A stretch of DNA of 64,000 nt from Centipeda periodontii DSM 2778 (GTDB lineage Bacteria; Bacillota; Negativicutes; Selenomonadales; Selenomonadaceae): assembly GCF_000213975.1 (NCBI RefSeq), contig NZ_GL892076.1, positions 307,815 to 371,814 of the forward strand, read 5' to 3'. The translations under genes were made by a program, and so were the position numbers. The notes beneath the pieces are model-generated. The model was given only the letters and a program-made list of their open reading frames with translations. It did no database searches and was not told the origin of the DNA. The number at the start of each line of letters is the position of its first letter. Within the stretch, counting starts at the first letter, position 1. This document shows, piece by piece, positions 1 through 8,815 of the stretch.

Positions 1-64
1 TCCCAAAGCCTCCCCCGCCAAAGCGGGGGAGGGGGACCGTGCGTCAGCACGGTGGAAGGGGCGC
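1..64 (+). repeat. Interspersed double-hairpin repeat
   Basis: A GC-rich element with two hairpins: CCTCCCCCGCC/GGCGGGGGAGG-type arms near 9-33 and ACCGTGC/GCACGGT at about 36-53, ending GGTGGAAGGGGCGC. An inverted relative lies at 29898-29958 and a partial one at 39512-39561, so it is a dispersed repeat rather than a dedicated terminator. It sits just upstream of lemA and may end transcription coming from outside the window. Confidence 0.7.
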
Positions 65-101
65 CTAACGATTGAGGCAAAATACGAAAGGAAGTTACAC
101 C

Positions 102-671
102 ATGAACAACAAGGGCTCTATGACCGTCGGGGTCATCATCATCGTCGTCATCCTCATCACCCTCGGCGGCTTCATCTCTCTCTATAACGGGCTGAAGGAG
201 GCAGAGATCCGCGTCGACGCCTCCTACGGACAGGTCGAGAACCAGATGCAACGGCGCAGCGACCTCATCCCGAATCTCGTGAACACGGTCAAGGGCTATG
301 ACGTACACGAAAAGTCCATCATTGAGGAGGTTGTAAACGCACGTGCGAAACTCGCGGGCGCACAGGGCGTGGAGCAGATGGATGCAGCGAACGCGGAACT
401 GACGGGCGCACTCGGCCGCCTCTTTGCCATCGCGGAGGCGTACCCCGACCTCAAGGCGAACACGCAGTACCTTGAACTCATGCGCGAGCTGTCCGGCTCC
501 GAGAACCGCATCGCCGTCGCACGCCGCGACTACAACGAATCGGTGCGCGAGTACAACGTGCGCATCTCGACCTTCCCAGGTATGTTCCTCGCAGGCTTCA
601 TGGGCATGACGCAAAAGCCCCAGTTCAAGGCAAAGGAGGGCGCGGACGCCGTGCCCGAGGTGAAGTTCTAA
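102..671 (+). CDS. lemA: LemA family membrane protein
   Basis: A 189-aa LemA-family protein. A single N-terminal membrane segment (about residues 8-30) is followed by the conserved stretch with YNGLKEAE, then VDASYGQVENQMQRRSDLIPNLVNTVKGY and a helical region ending in an exported coiled domain. The ATG at 102 is chosen because AAAGGAAG lies 8 nt upstream; an in-frame TTG at 72 has no ribosome site. LemA proteins are anchored with the helical domain outside the membrane and their function is not settled. They are often encoded beside TPM-domain proteins; here a TPM protein lies far away at 38680. Three secreted paralogues follow directly, probably co-transcribed. Confidence 0.93.
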   Translation: MNNKGSMTVGVIIIVVILITLGGFISLYNGLKEAEIRVDASYGQVENQMQRRSDLIPNLVNTVKGYDVHEKSIIEEVVNARAKLAGAQGVEQMDAANAELTGALGRLFAIAEAYPDLKANTQYLELMRELSGSENRIAVARRDYNESVREYNVRISTFPGMFLAGFMGMTQKPQFKAKEGADAVPEVKF

Positions 672-707
672 AAGGCACTCCACATACGGACACAAAGGAG
701 GCACACC

Positions 708-1580
708 ATGAAGATTTCGCTCAAGAAAACAATCGCTGCGGCACTTGCCGCGCTCATGCTCACGGCGGCATCCACATCCGCCACATCCTCCACCACACAG
801 CACATCACGTCGCCTGCGGCAGCAAAGAAGCAGCTGAACGCCATCGCCAAGGCGGAAAAGCTCTGGAGAAGCGAGTTCATCATGTGCGGGGATGACGACA
901 ATACACCGCAGCCGCATCTGCGTTCCTTCGACCCCACTCGCACGTATTTCGCCGTCACCGATCTCGACGGCAACGGTCGGCTGGAGCTGCTCTTCCGTCA
1001 TGCCGCCATGACGAGCGTGGAGGAGGGCATCACCCCCTATCCCTTCCGCACCATCCCCACAGCGTTCGCCATGGGGGTCTACGAGATCGGCACGGACGGC
1101 CGACTCGCACGCCTCCCCGAGACGGAGAACGGCTACGGCGCACCCGATCTGACCGGGCTGGCGCTCAATGTGATCGACAGCGACAATACGCGTTGGTACA
1201 ACATGAACACGAGCACCATCACGAGGGACGAGCACAATCACTACAGCTATACCGTCGCCTATCAGCGGTTCGCCATTGCAAACGGTGTGGTGCGCTGTGA
1301 GCTGTGCGCGGAGGAAAACGGCTATTACAACGTCTATGACATCGACCGCGTCGAGGCAGTTCCCTCCTCCGCATATATTTACGACGGCGACCCCGCCCAT
1401 CTAGGGATGCGTCATGAAGATTTCGTACAGAGCCCGTTTTATCGGTATTTTACGCACATCTATACGCCGTCCTGCGCCGTATACTGGATGGGCGCTGATG
1501 AGCTGAGCCGCAATCCGCGCGAAGCCCTTGCTGCCTCATGGGCAGGCTTTGTCTACGGCGTTATGGACGGAAAAGGATAA
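708..1580 (+). CDS. Secreted protein, paralogue 1 of 3
   Basis: A 290-aa exported protein of unknown function. An N-terminal signal peptide (MKISLKKTIAAALAALMLTAAS) is followed by an aspartate-rich calcium-loop-like motif AVTDLDGNGRLELLFRH near residue 83, and the C-terminus reads REALAASWAGFVYGVMDGKG. The same three landmarks recur in the next two genes, which have exactly the same length. AAAGGAGG precedes the ATG. I do not recognise an enzymatic domain; the D-x-D-x-N-G-x-L-E-L pattern resembles calcium-binding loops found in many Firmicutes surface proteins. Probably in one operon with lemA. Confidence 0.85.
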   Translation: MKISLKKTIAAALAALMLTAASTSATSSTTQHITSPAAAKKQLNAIAKAEKLWRSEFIMCGDDDNTPQPHLRSFDPTRTYFAVTDLDGNGRLELLFRHAAMTSVEEGITPYPFRTIPTAFAMGVYEIGTDGRLARLPETENGYGAPDLTGLALNVIDSDNTRWYNMNTSTITRDEHNHYSYTVAYQRFAIANGVVRCELCAEENGYYNVYDIDRVEAVPSSAYIYDGDPAHLGMRHEDFVQSPFYRYFTHIYTPSCAVYWMGADELSRNPREALAASWAGFVYGVMDGKG

Positions 1581-1605
1581 CCGATTGCACAAAAGGAGGT
1601 ACGCG

Positions 1606-2478
1606 ATGAAACATATCTCGCTCAGAAAGACCATACTCGCGGCACTTGCCGCCCTCGCACTCATCATGCCCGCCCCCACTCCCGCCGCAGCCGCGCCGAG
1701 CCCCGAGGCACAGCTGCAGATGATCGCGGAGGCAGAGCCGCTGTGGAAGGATGAGTTCGTCGCGCGCTGGGATAAGGGACAGGCACCGTTTCCCTATCTC
1801 AGACGCTTCAACCCCCGCCTGACGCACATCGCCGTCACCGACCTCGATGCCAACGGTCGCCTTGAGCTGCTCGTACGCCATGCGATGACACTGATGGATA
1901 TATCCGGTCCCCATGCGGCGGGTGTTGTGGATATCCCGATTGATATCAGCCTGTCCGCCTACGAGATCTCTGCGGACGGACGGCTCGAACGCCTCCGCGC
2001 AGAGAACGGCTACGATTGGCCCGATCTGATGAACCTCCAACCCCTCAGTGAGATTGACGAGCACGGCACGCGCTGGCATCATGTCCGCACCGTGACCGTC
2101 TCCCTGAGCGATTACTTCACGGGCAATGACCCTTCTTACTCCTATACAGCGTCCTATCAGCGCGTCGCACTCGACCATGGAACGCTGCGCTGTCAGCTGC
2201 TCGCCGTGGAAAAAGGCAGCTATCGGGACGTGGACAGCCCCTCCACCTGCAGGAAAATCCACGTCTCCACCAGTGTCTTTGACGGCGATCCCGCCCATAC
2301 GAATATGAGTGGACGGAATTTTCAGCAGACCTATCTGTATCAGACCTTTGACGAGGCACTCCTGCCGCCAAGCTCCATCCGCTGGGTGAGCGGCGACGAA
2401 CTCAACCGCGACCCGTACGAGGCGCTTTCCGCCTCATGGGCAGGCTTTGTCTACGGCGCTATGGACGGGAAGGGATAG
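1606..2478 (+). CDS. Secreted protein, paralogue 2 of 3
   Basis: A 290-aa paralogue of the preceding gene. The start at 1606 follows AAAAGGAGGT by 5 nt. It has a signal peptide rich in Ala/Pro ending near AAAAPS, the motif AVTDLDANGRLELLVRH and the C-terminal ASWAGFVYGAMDGKG. The 25-nt gaps on both sides carry only a ribosome binding site, so the three genes are almost certainly one transcript. The family is unknown to me; the tandem array and equal length point to gene duplication with sequence drift but strong length constraint. Confidence 0.85.
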   Translation: MKHISLRKTILAALAALALIMPAPTPAAAAPSPEAQLQMIAEAEPLWKDEFVARWDKGQAPFPYLRRFNPRLTHIAVTDLDANGRLELLVRHAMTLMDISGPHAAGVVDIPIDISLSAYEISADGRLERLRAENGYDWPDLMNLQPLSEIDEHGTRWHHVRTVTVSLSDYFTGNDPSYSYTASYQRVALDHGTLRCQLLAVEKGSYRDVDSPSTCRKIHVSTSVFDGDPAHTNMSGRNFQQTYLYQTFDEALLPPSSIRWVSGDELNRDPYEALSASWAGFVYGAMDGKG

Positions 2479-2502
2479 CCATTCATTAAAAGGAGGCACA
2501 CA

Positions 2503-3375
2503 ATGACAATCTCGCTCAAAAAATCGCTCGGCGCAGCACTTGCCGCACTCTCGTTGACGGCATCCGCCGCTGCCGCACCCGCAGCGATTGACACGGAAGC
2601 GCAGCTCGATGTCATGGCGGCATCGGGTGTGATACAGCAGGAGATCAACGACCAGTATCACACATGGGACAGCATCCTAAAGAGCGGCATGGCGGAGCGC
2701 AGTCACTATACCTTCTACGCCGCCGTCACCGACCTCGACCGCAACGGACGGCTCGAACTGCTCATCAGTCGGCATTTCCTGAACAAAGATCCGCTCTACT
2801 ATGCAGGGGACAGCATCTCAGAGGAGCAGCAAAAGGGACTCCAATATCTCTGTGAGAACTATCCGAGTGAGGTCTACGGCGCGGCGTATGAGATCAGTAG
2901 GGATGGGACAACGCTCGAGCCGTACGCGATCAATAATGCGAACACGCAGTTCCCCGACCTCACACGCCTACACATCAACGGACGCAAGTCAGATGGACGC
3001 TATCTATACACAGTCGATACGCAGCGAATGCCGCGCGATGAAAGCCGGACGAGCACAACGGATCACTACGGCATCGTGTGCGATGCCCAGATCATCTGGG
3101 CGGATGTCGACCTCGGCGTTGGAACGAGCGTTCATGCGGAAGGGACTGCAAGTGTCCACGGTGAGCAGGTCGAGCCGCACTACACCTCCATGAAACTCCT
3201 CTATCTGAACAAGGACGTCGACCCCTACGGCGAAGAAGCCGAGAAGTTCCGGCGCGAACAACTCGATAGAGCCGGCCGCCGCGTTAGCTTCGTCGACTGG
3301 CAGGCACTCGATGCGGATGCACGTGCCGCCCTCGCCGCCTCATGGGCGGGCTGGTCGTACGAGGACGCGGTTTAA
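2503..3375 (+). CDS. Secreted protein, paralogue 3 of 3
   Basis: The most diverged of the three 290-aa secreted paralogues. A signal peptide (MTISLKKSLGAALAALSLTASAAA) is followed by AVTDLDRNGRLELLISRH and a C-terminus ALAASWAGWSYEDAV. The middle differs strongly from paralogues 1 and 2. AAAAGGAGG lies before the ATG. The array ends at a strong hairpin terminator at 3388. Function unknown. Confidence 0.83.
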   Translation: MTISLKKSLGAALAALSLTASAAAAPAAIDTEAQLDVMAASGVIQQEINDQYHTWDSILKSGMAERSHYTFYAAVTDLDRNGRLELLISRHFLNKDPLYYAGDSISEEQQKGLQYLCENYPSEVYGAAYEISRDGTTLEPYAINNANTQFPDLTRLHINGRKSDGRYLYTVDTQRMPRDESRTSTTDHYGIVCDAQIIWADVDLGVGTSVHAEGTASVHGEQVEPHYTSMKLLYLNKDVDPYGEEAEKFRREQLDRAGRRVSFVDWQALDADARAALAASWAGWSYEDAV

Positions 3376-3387
3376 GGAATACAAAAA

Positions 3388-3458
3388 CAAGGAGCTGCCC
3401 TACGAAGCTAGAAAACTTCGTAGGGCAGCCCTTGTCATTATGTCAGCGGTATCGCTAC
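3388..3458. terminator. Bidirectional terminator inside a repeated element
   Basis: A perfect 14-bp stem GCTGCCCTACGAAG (3394-3407) / CTTCGTAGGGCAGC (3416-3429) lies between two convergent genes. The flank from 3429 to about 3458 (CCCTTGTCATTATGTCAG then CGGTATCGCTAC) is almost identical to the flank of the hairpin at 24655-24691, also between convergent genes, so this is a small mobile or copied terminator element. Confidence 0.8.
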
Positions 3459-3475
3459 AAGCGCCCCTATTTTCC

Positions 3476-4750
3476 CTACCGGATCACTTCATGCTCGTCG
3501 CGGTGGCTGATCACATAACGACCGCGCCCCGCCTCTTTCGCCTCATAGAGTGCTTCGTCCGCTTTCTGCAACAGCAGGTCAAACGAGCCATGCCCGACTT
3601 TCCCCTCGGCAATGCCCGCACTGACCGACAGGACGCCGAACCGTTTATCCGCTTTGAACGACTCAAAGAAATCATCAATGAAGCCCTGCATACGCCCCGG
3701 GATATCCTCGCCTACCACGCCATCCGTGAATATGATGAGAAACTCATCGCCGCCGATACGAACATTCAGCGTATCGTGAAAATGTTTTTTGATCAAATCG
3801 GAGGTTCGTACGAGCGCCTCATCCCCCGCCAAGTGACCGTATGTATCGTTCACCGACTTGAAATGGTCTAAGTCGAGGTAAGCGACAACCATTTCATTCG
3901 TCTCCAGCTTGGACAAAAATTCATCTAGCTGACGCCGGTTTGCAAGCCCTGTGAGCTGGTCGTGCAGCGCCATGTAAACGATATTCTGCTGATATTCGTA
4001 TTCCTTCGTGACATCACGCGCAATGCCCACCGTGCCGATGATCGTATCGCCGTCGAAAATCGGCGTTTTGTATGTCTTGAGTTTGCTGAGATTGCCATCT
4101 GCCTTCATGACCTCTTCATCAAACAGGCAGGTGGTCCGAGCGGCGAGGACTTCGTCCTCGGTCTCAACGCAGACATAGTCGCTCGCCTCGTAGACTTCCT
4201 TCGGAATGTCCCAGATATCGTAATGATCCCGACCTCTGACATCCGCCTTTTCCTTCGCGACCGCCGTACAAAAAGCGTCATTGACATCAAGGTGAATGCC
4301 CTTCAGATCCTTGAACCAGACCATATCAGGGAGCGTGTTGATCGTCGCCTGCAGCCATGTTTCCTGTAGCCAGGCGCGCTTACGCTCGGAAATGCGCGTC
4401 AGGACATTGGCGAAGTGAAACCGCGCCAGTGCCGGTCCATCATTCACCCAGATATCGTCGACTGCCTCATAGTCCTCGGTCTGCAGCTGATCCGGATCGT
4501 CGGCGCAGAGAATCAGCAGACTGTCACGCGCCGGCATTGCCTTACGAACCATGCTTGGCGACAGGAAACTTGCTCGATCCATGATAACGAGCAGCTGCTC
4601 CTCATCCGCCAGTTCCCGAACCAGATCCTCTTCCTTGCAAATCGTGTAAAAGCTATGACTGAAATGCTCCTTGGGTGCAATCCCTTTCCAGAGCGCAACC
4701 TTATCTTCGGCAATGCCGATAAAGGCAATCTTCAGCTGCACATGATACAA
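3476..4750 (-). CDS. PAS-GGDEF diguanylate cyclase
   Basis: A 424-aa protein predicted to make cyclic di-GMP from two GTP. Residues 1-115 form a receiver-like or degenerate sensory region with no clear phospho-acceptor context, residues about 133-250 are a PAS domain (TINTLPDMVWFKDLKGIHLDVND), and residues about 260-415 are the GGDEF domain with the intact signature RIGGDEF at 331-337. No RxxD inhibitory site precedes the signature. No transmembrane segment is seen, so it is probably cytoplasmic. AAAGGAGA precedes the ATG. It is transcribed alone, convergent with the secreted paralogues. Confidence 0.92.
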   Translation of the reverse strand: MYHVQLKIAFIGIAEDKVALWKGIAPKEHFSHSFYTICKEEDLVRELADEEQLLVIMDRASFLSPSMVRKAMPARDSLLILCADDPDQLQTEDYEAVDDIWVNDGPALARFHFANVLTRISERKRAWLQETWLQATINTLPDMVWFKDLKGIHLDVNDAFCTAVAKEKADVRGRDHYDIWDIPKEVYEASDYVCVETEDEVLAARTTCLFDEEVMKADGNLSKLKTYKTPIFDGDTIIGTVGIARDVTKEYEYQQNIVYMALHDQLTGLANRRQLDEFLSKLETNEMVVAYLDLDHFKSVNDTYGHLAGDEALVRTSDLIKKHFHDTLNVRIGGDEFLIIFTDGVVGEDIPGRMQGFIDDFFESFKADKRFGVLSVSAGIAEGKVGHGSFDLLLQKADEALYEAKEAGRGRYVISHRDEHEVIR

Positions 4751-4875
4751 GGCTATCTCTCCTTTATCACTGACCGATAAAAAACACTTTTATATAATAA
4801 GGTATTTATAAGAAAAAGAAAAGTAGTTTCGTAACTTTTTCTACACGACCTTTGCTGCGCGCCACCCAGATCGCC

Positions 4876-5685
4876 TTACATCTCCTCCGCCCGTGCAATT
4901 CTATGCAGGAGGACGCGCGCATATTCTGACGCGCGCGCAAAGTCTGCCCGCGTCAAAACGAGCAAGACATAGTCCTCGTTGTTCATATCCATCGCGGCAA
5001 GAACATGATCCTTCCACATCGCATTCACTGCCTTGCTCCAGACAGAAATCCCGTCCGCCTCACCGAGCATATCTCCGTCAACAGCAAGTCCCGTATCTAT
5101 TGTCAGCGACTGCACGGCAGCAACAAAATCTTCCTTCTCACTCTTCCAGTCGAGCTCCACTGCCCTGCCGCTGCGCACGAGTTTTTTGTAAAGCCCCGCC
5201 CATGCGGCGTCGATGCCTGTGGAACCTTTCGCCTGTAACTTTTTTCGCAACTGCTTCGTATCTACCGCATCCACACGCAGAATATTTGCAAGCGCAGTGA
5301 CTGCGTCTGCAATCGCTTTGGGATCGTCCTCGGTCGGTTCATATGCCCCGACATCGGGGAGCATTCCTTTTCGCACGAAGTCTTTCATGATCCGCGCCGC
5401 GTCGTCATAGGAAAGGTCCGTGCGGCGATGCTTCTTCCCGCCGATTTCCAGCGTGAGCACCACCTGATCGGCAGCCTTCCCACCGAACGCCTTCATCGAC
5501 GTGCAGCCCTCGACCGCGTGCGGCGGGCAGATCTCCACAAACATATTCGTTCCGTCCCGCATGGACTTCAATTCGTTCTCAATCCCCACAATATGAAAGC
5601 CGTGACGGTTCATCGAACTGCACTTCAGGCACCAGTCCTCATAGGTACTGAACACCTTCGCCTGAATCCAATGATATAAGTGCAT
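4876..5685 (-). CDS. Conserved hypothetical protein
   Basis: A 269-aa soluble protein I cannot assign. I chose the ATG at 5685 because GGGGAGG lies 9 nt upstream; an in-frame ATG at 5703 overlaps that site. The N-terminal half has Cys residues in CLKC (near 20) and a HAVEGC motif; the C-terminal half contains VELDWKSEKEDFVAAVQ and ends in a helix-rich segment YARVLLHRIARAEEM. No signal peptide or membrane segment. Monocistronic between the GGDEF gene and the aldolase promoter. Possible two-domain architecture, but no function is proposed. Confidence 0.75.
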   Translation of the reverse strand: MHLYHWIQAKVFSTYEDWCLKCSSMNRHGFHIVGIENELKSMRDGTNMFVEICPPHAVEGCTSMKAFGGKAADQVVLTLEIGGKKHRRTDLSYDDAARIMKDFVRKGMLPDVGAYEPTEDDPKAIADAVTALANILRVDAVDTKQLRKKLQAKGSTGIDAAWAGLYKKLVRSGRAVELDWKSEKEDFVAAVQSLTIDTGLAVDGDMLGEADGISVWSKAVNAMWKDHVLAAMDMNNEDYVLLVLTRADFARASEYARVLLHRIARAEEM

Positions 5686-5787
5686 CAGCGGAATCCTCCC
5701 CATAGATACGATGCCGTTACCTTACGATATTTCAGCGGATGGGTCAAGCACAAATACATTTATTTTTGATAAATCCTCTTATAATAA

Positions 5788-5816
5788 TTGATTTCTCTTC
5801 TCAACTGCGTTATAAT
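5788..5816 (+). promoter_or_regulatory. Sigma-70 promoter of fda
   Basis: TTGATT (5788-5793), a 17-bp spacer and TATAAT (5811-5816) form a near-consensus promoter 67 bp ahead of the aldolase start. A short inverted repeat AGGGGA/TCCCCT lies at 5833-5848 in the leader. Confidence 0.8.
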
Positions 5817-5882
5817 AAGGACAGAATTCAACAGGGGAGTTTTCCCCTCTCTCATATGTTCACACACTAGGAGGTATGCCCA

Positions 5883-6770
5883 ATGAATCAGGAACAACTC
5901 AGGCGCATGGAGCATGACAAGGGCTTTATCGCGGCACTCGACCAGAGCGGCGGGTCCACGCCCAAGGCGCTCAAGGCGTACGGCGTCGACGAGAGCGCCT
6001 ATAACGGCGAGGAGGAGATGTTCACGCGCGTCCACGAGATGCGCACGCGCATCATCAAGAGCCCCTCGTTCGACAAGCACGAGATCCTCGCGGCAATTCT
6101 CTTTGAGAACACCATGGATCGCAAGATCGACAACCTCTTCACGGCAGATTTTCTCTGGAATCAGAAGGGCATTGTCCCCTTCCTCAAGGTGGACAAGGGA
6201 CTCGCGGACGAGAAAAACGGCGTTCAGCTGATGAAGCCCATCCCGGGGCTTGACGCGCTGCTTGACCGCGCGAACGAGCGCCACATCTTCGGCACGAAGA
6301 TGCGCTCCGTCATCAAGCAGGCAAATCCGGACGGCATTCGCGCCATCATCGACCAACAGTTCGTCGTCGGTATGCAGATCGCGCACAAGGGACTCGTCCC
6401 CATCCTCGAACCCGAGGTTGACATCCACTGCCCCGACAAGGCAAAGGCGGAGGAGATCATGCTCGGCGTCATCCAGGAGTATCTTGCGAAGCTCCACGAG
6501 GGAGCCAAAATCATGTTCAAGGTCACCATCCCGACCGTCGACAATCTCTACGCCGAGATCATGAAGGACAGCCACGTCGTCCGCGTCGTCGCCCTCAGCG
6601 GCGGCTACACCATGGATGACGCGAACGAAAAGCTCGCGCGCAACCACGGACTCATCGCCAGCTTCTCCCGTGCCCTCGCGCAGGACCTGCGCTTCTCGCA
6701 GAGTGACCATGACTTCAACGCCGTCCTCAAGAAGGCAATCGACAGCATCTACCGCGCATCCATCACCTGA
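5883..6770 (+). CDS. fda: Class I fructose-bisphosphate aldolase
   Basis: A 295-aa enzyme that cleaves fructose 1,6-bisphosphate to glyceraldehyde 3-phosphate and dihydroxyacetone phosphate through a Schiff-base lysine, in central glycolysis. The N-terminus [18 protein letters not shown] and the middle [12 protein letters not shown]-like and LMKP...[17 protein letters not shown] segments match the bacterial class I type of Staphylococcus and Lactococcus closely, and [10 protein letters not shown] and FKVTIPT are also present. AGGAGGT lies at 5869-5875. Strong promoter upstream and strong terminator downstream make it a single-gene unit. Confidence 0.95.
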   Translation: MNQEQLRRMEHDKGFIAALDQSGGSTPKALKAYGVDESAYNGEEEMFTRVHEMRTRIIKSPSFDKHEILAAILFENTMDRKIDNLFTADFLWNQKGIVPFLKVDKGLADEKNGVQLMKPIPGLDALLDRANERHIFGTKMRSVIKQANPDGIRAIIDQQFVVGMQIAHKGLVPILEPEVDIHCPDKAKAEEIMLGVIQEYLAKLHEGAKIMFKVTIPTVDNLYAEIMKDSHVVRVVALSGGYTMDDANEKLARNHGLIASFSRALAQDLRFSQSDHDFNAVLKKAIDSIYRASIT

Positions 6771-6814
6771 TGCACGCGTGACAGTGCCGTCCTTTCCCCT
6801 ATATTCTCACGAAC

Positions 6815-6852
6815 AATCCCCCGCCGCGCAAATGCGCGACGGGGGATTTGTT
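6815..6852 (+). terminator. Terminator of fda
   Basis: AATCCCCCGCCGCGC (6815-6829) pairs with GCGCGACGGGGGATT (6834-6848) around a 4-nt loop and is followed by a T-rich tail. Confidence 0.88.
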
Positions 6853-6914
6853 GTTCTATGGGGCGGCTCATATCTCCCATGTCAGCATACGGTAAACAGC
6901 ATCTGTTTGAATGG

Positions 6915-7235
6915 TCATGCGTTCCCTCTGACCGCCATCCTCCTCTGTGCGGCTTGTACAGCCGCTTCCGCATGCCGGATTGCCTCTGCAGAGATGTCAA
7001 GCCCCGTCGCAGCCATGCCGCGATCTGCCCATGCCATGACCATATCGCCCATCCCGCAGCCAATGTCGAGCATCGAGGCAATCGGACTTGGCAGCTGCAT
7101 GACATTGTCAGAGATACTCTGACGGAGAACGCGCCCATCGTCTGCCATCGCAGAGCGATAGCGATCATCCCAAATGCGGTCTTCCTGTTCGGATACTTCG
7201 GGAGTAGAGCCGAAATTTTTCGTGCAAGAAGTCTT
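6915..7235 (-). pseudogene. SAM-dependent methyltransferase remnant
   Basis: An in-frame stretch including SMLDIGCGMGDMVMAWADRGM, the SAM-binding motif I of class I methyltransferases, followed by GLDIS. The frame is open from about 7235 but has an ATG only at 7148, and it stops at 6915 after about 25 residues past motif I, whereas such enzymes usually exceed 200 aa. No ribosome site precedes the ATG. I read it as a fragment left by deletion, next to an insertion sequence. It could be expressed as a short peptide, but a functional enzyme is unlikely. Confidence 0.6.
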
Positions 7236-7283
7236 ATCCGTTATAACTGACAGATTTTCACATTTCCATATGTTTCTTATAAC

Positions 7284-8741
7284 CTCAAACTTCGCAGATA
7301 AATAATGTGCTGTAAGCCTTGAAATATCTAGCTTTCGGGTAAATAAAATATTTCCTCCGACGTTACCACGTCAGCCGTATTCTGCGCTCTGCGAATGCCT
7401 ACAAACATGGTGGCTTTCCGGTCCTCAGCATCTTCCTCATCGCCTTCTCTACGGTCTTCACGCATCGCTCTTTCTTCATGCAGATTCACCTCCAACGCGG
7501 TGCTGTCCCCTTTGCCAAGGATACCTTCTACCGTTTCATGAACTCCTGTCGCATCCATTGGCGCAGGTTCACCACACTGCTCGCTGCAACCATCATCCAA
7601 TCCACCATCGCACCCTTGACGAGCGCGGATCGTGTCAACGTCCTCATTCTCGACGACTCCATCTACCACCGTGCCCGCTCCAAGAAGGTTGAACTTTTGG
7701 CACGTCTTTACGACCATGCCAAAAAGGATTTCTCCTATGGCTTCCGTATGCTCACGCTTTGCTGGTCGGACGGCAATACACTCCTGCCCATCAGCCATAC
7801 GCTCCTGTCGACACAGAACCGGAAGAACCGTCTGAATCCCTCCTCCGAGAAAGTGGATGCTCGCACGAACGGCGGCAAGGGGAGAAAACTTGCCCAGAGA
7901 AAGGCAACCGAGGTCATGCTCTGTCTCCTGCAAGAAGCGAAGGAGGCAGCGATTCCTGCACGTCATGTCCTCTTCGACACGTGGTTCTGCTCTCCGACCT
8001 CGCTCTTGTCTGTCCATGAACTTGGCTATGAGGTCGTCGCGATGGCAAAGAAAACGGAGAAGATTCACTATCTCCATGAAGGTGTGATGCAGGATGTAAA
8101 GGCAATCTACAGGAAACACCGAAAGCGGCGTGGTCGCTCGAAGTATCTCTTGTCGGTCGACGCCGCTGTCCGTAAGGGAGCCGAATCCTTACCGGTGCGT
8201 CTCGTTTTCGTGCGCAACCGTAACAACCGCAAAGACTGGCTGGTCTTGGTAACGACGGATATGAGCCTCACGGAGGAGGAAGTGATCCGCATCTACGGGA
8301 AGCGTTGGGGGATCGAGGTGTTTTTCAAGGTCTGCAAGAGCTATTTGCGCTTAGAGAAGGATTGCCGTGCACTCTCATACGATGCGATGACTGCACATGT
8401 TTCCATCGTGTTTACACGGTACATGTTTCTGGCGGTGGAGCAACGGGAATCCAAAGATGACCGAAGTATCGGAGAACTGTTCTATCTGTCAATCGACGAG
8501 CTTTCTGATGTCTGTTACATAGAAGCAGTACGGCTTCTCATGGCGCTGTTTGCCACACGACTGCAAGAGTGGAGGCTTCTGGATGAGGGAGAAATACAAG
8601 AACTGCTACAAGGCTTTCTGGCGGAACTGCCGATACTGTTGGCACAAAACCTGCGAAAATGTGTATAGGGGATATGTTTTTCCAGCGATAGGGTCATAGT
8701 TTTCATGGCTTGACGTATGTTTTTGAGGTGCGAAGTTTGAG
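7284..8741 (+). mobile_element. IS4-type insertion sequence, about 1.46 kb
   Basis: The termini CTCAAACTTCGCA (7284-7296) and its inverse TGCGAAGTTTGAG (8729-8741) form a perfect 13-bp terminal inverted repeat around a DDE transposase gene. I see no clear target-site duplication just outside the termini, so the true ends may extend a few bases or one flank has changed. It separates the methyltransferase remnant from the cytosine methyltransferase. Confidence 0.8.
7343..8668 (+). pseudogene. IS4 family transposase, start codon in doubt
   Basis: The encoded protein has the IS4-family DDE core: LDDSIYHRARSKKVELLA, LFDTWFCSP, and IYGKRWGIEVFFKVCKSYL with the catalytic Glu in the YREK-type motif. 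The first ATG is at 7478 and would give 396 aa, but the same frame is open back to 7343 and encodes family-like sequence (YFLRRYHVSRILRSANAYKHGG). A TAA at 7340-7342 closes the frame; an in-frame TTG lies at 7319, before that stop. So the native start has probably been lost to a nonsense change, or translation starts at an unusual codon. Transposition in cis may be impaired. Confidence 0.7.
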
Positions 8742-8815
8742 TAAACCTCATAAAATACGCTTCGTCAATCTCATAGCTGCTTACTTCTTATCAAAGATCG
8801 CAAAAGTGCTTTTCC

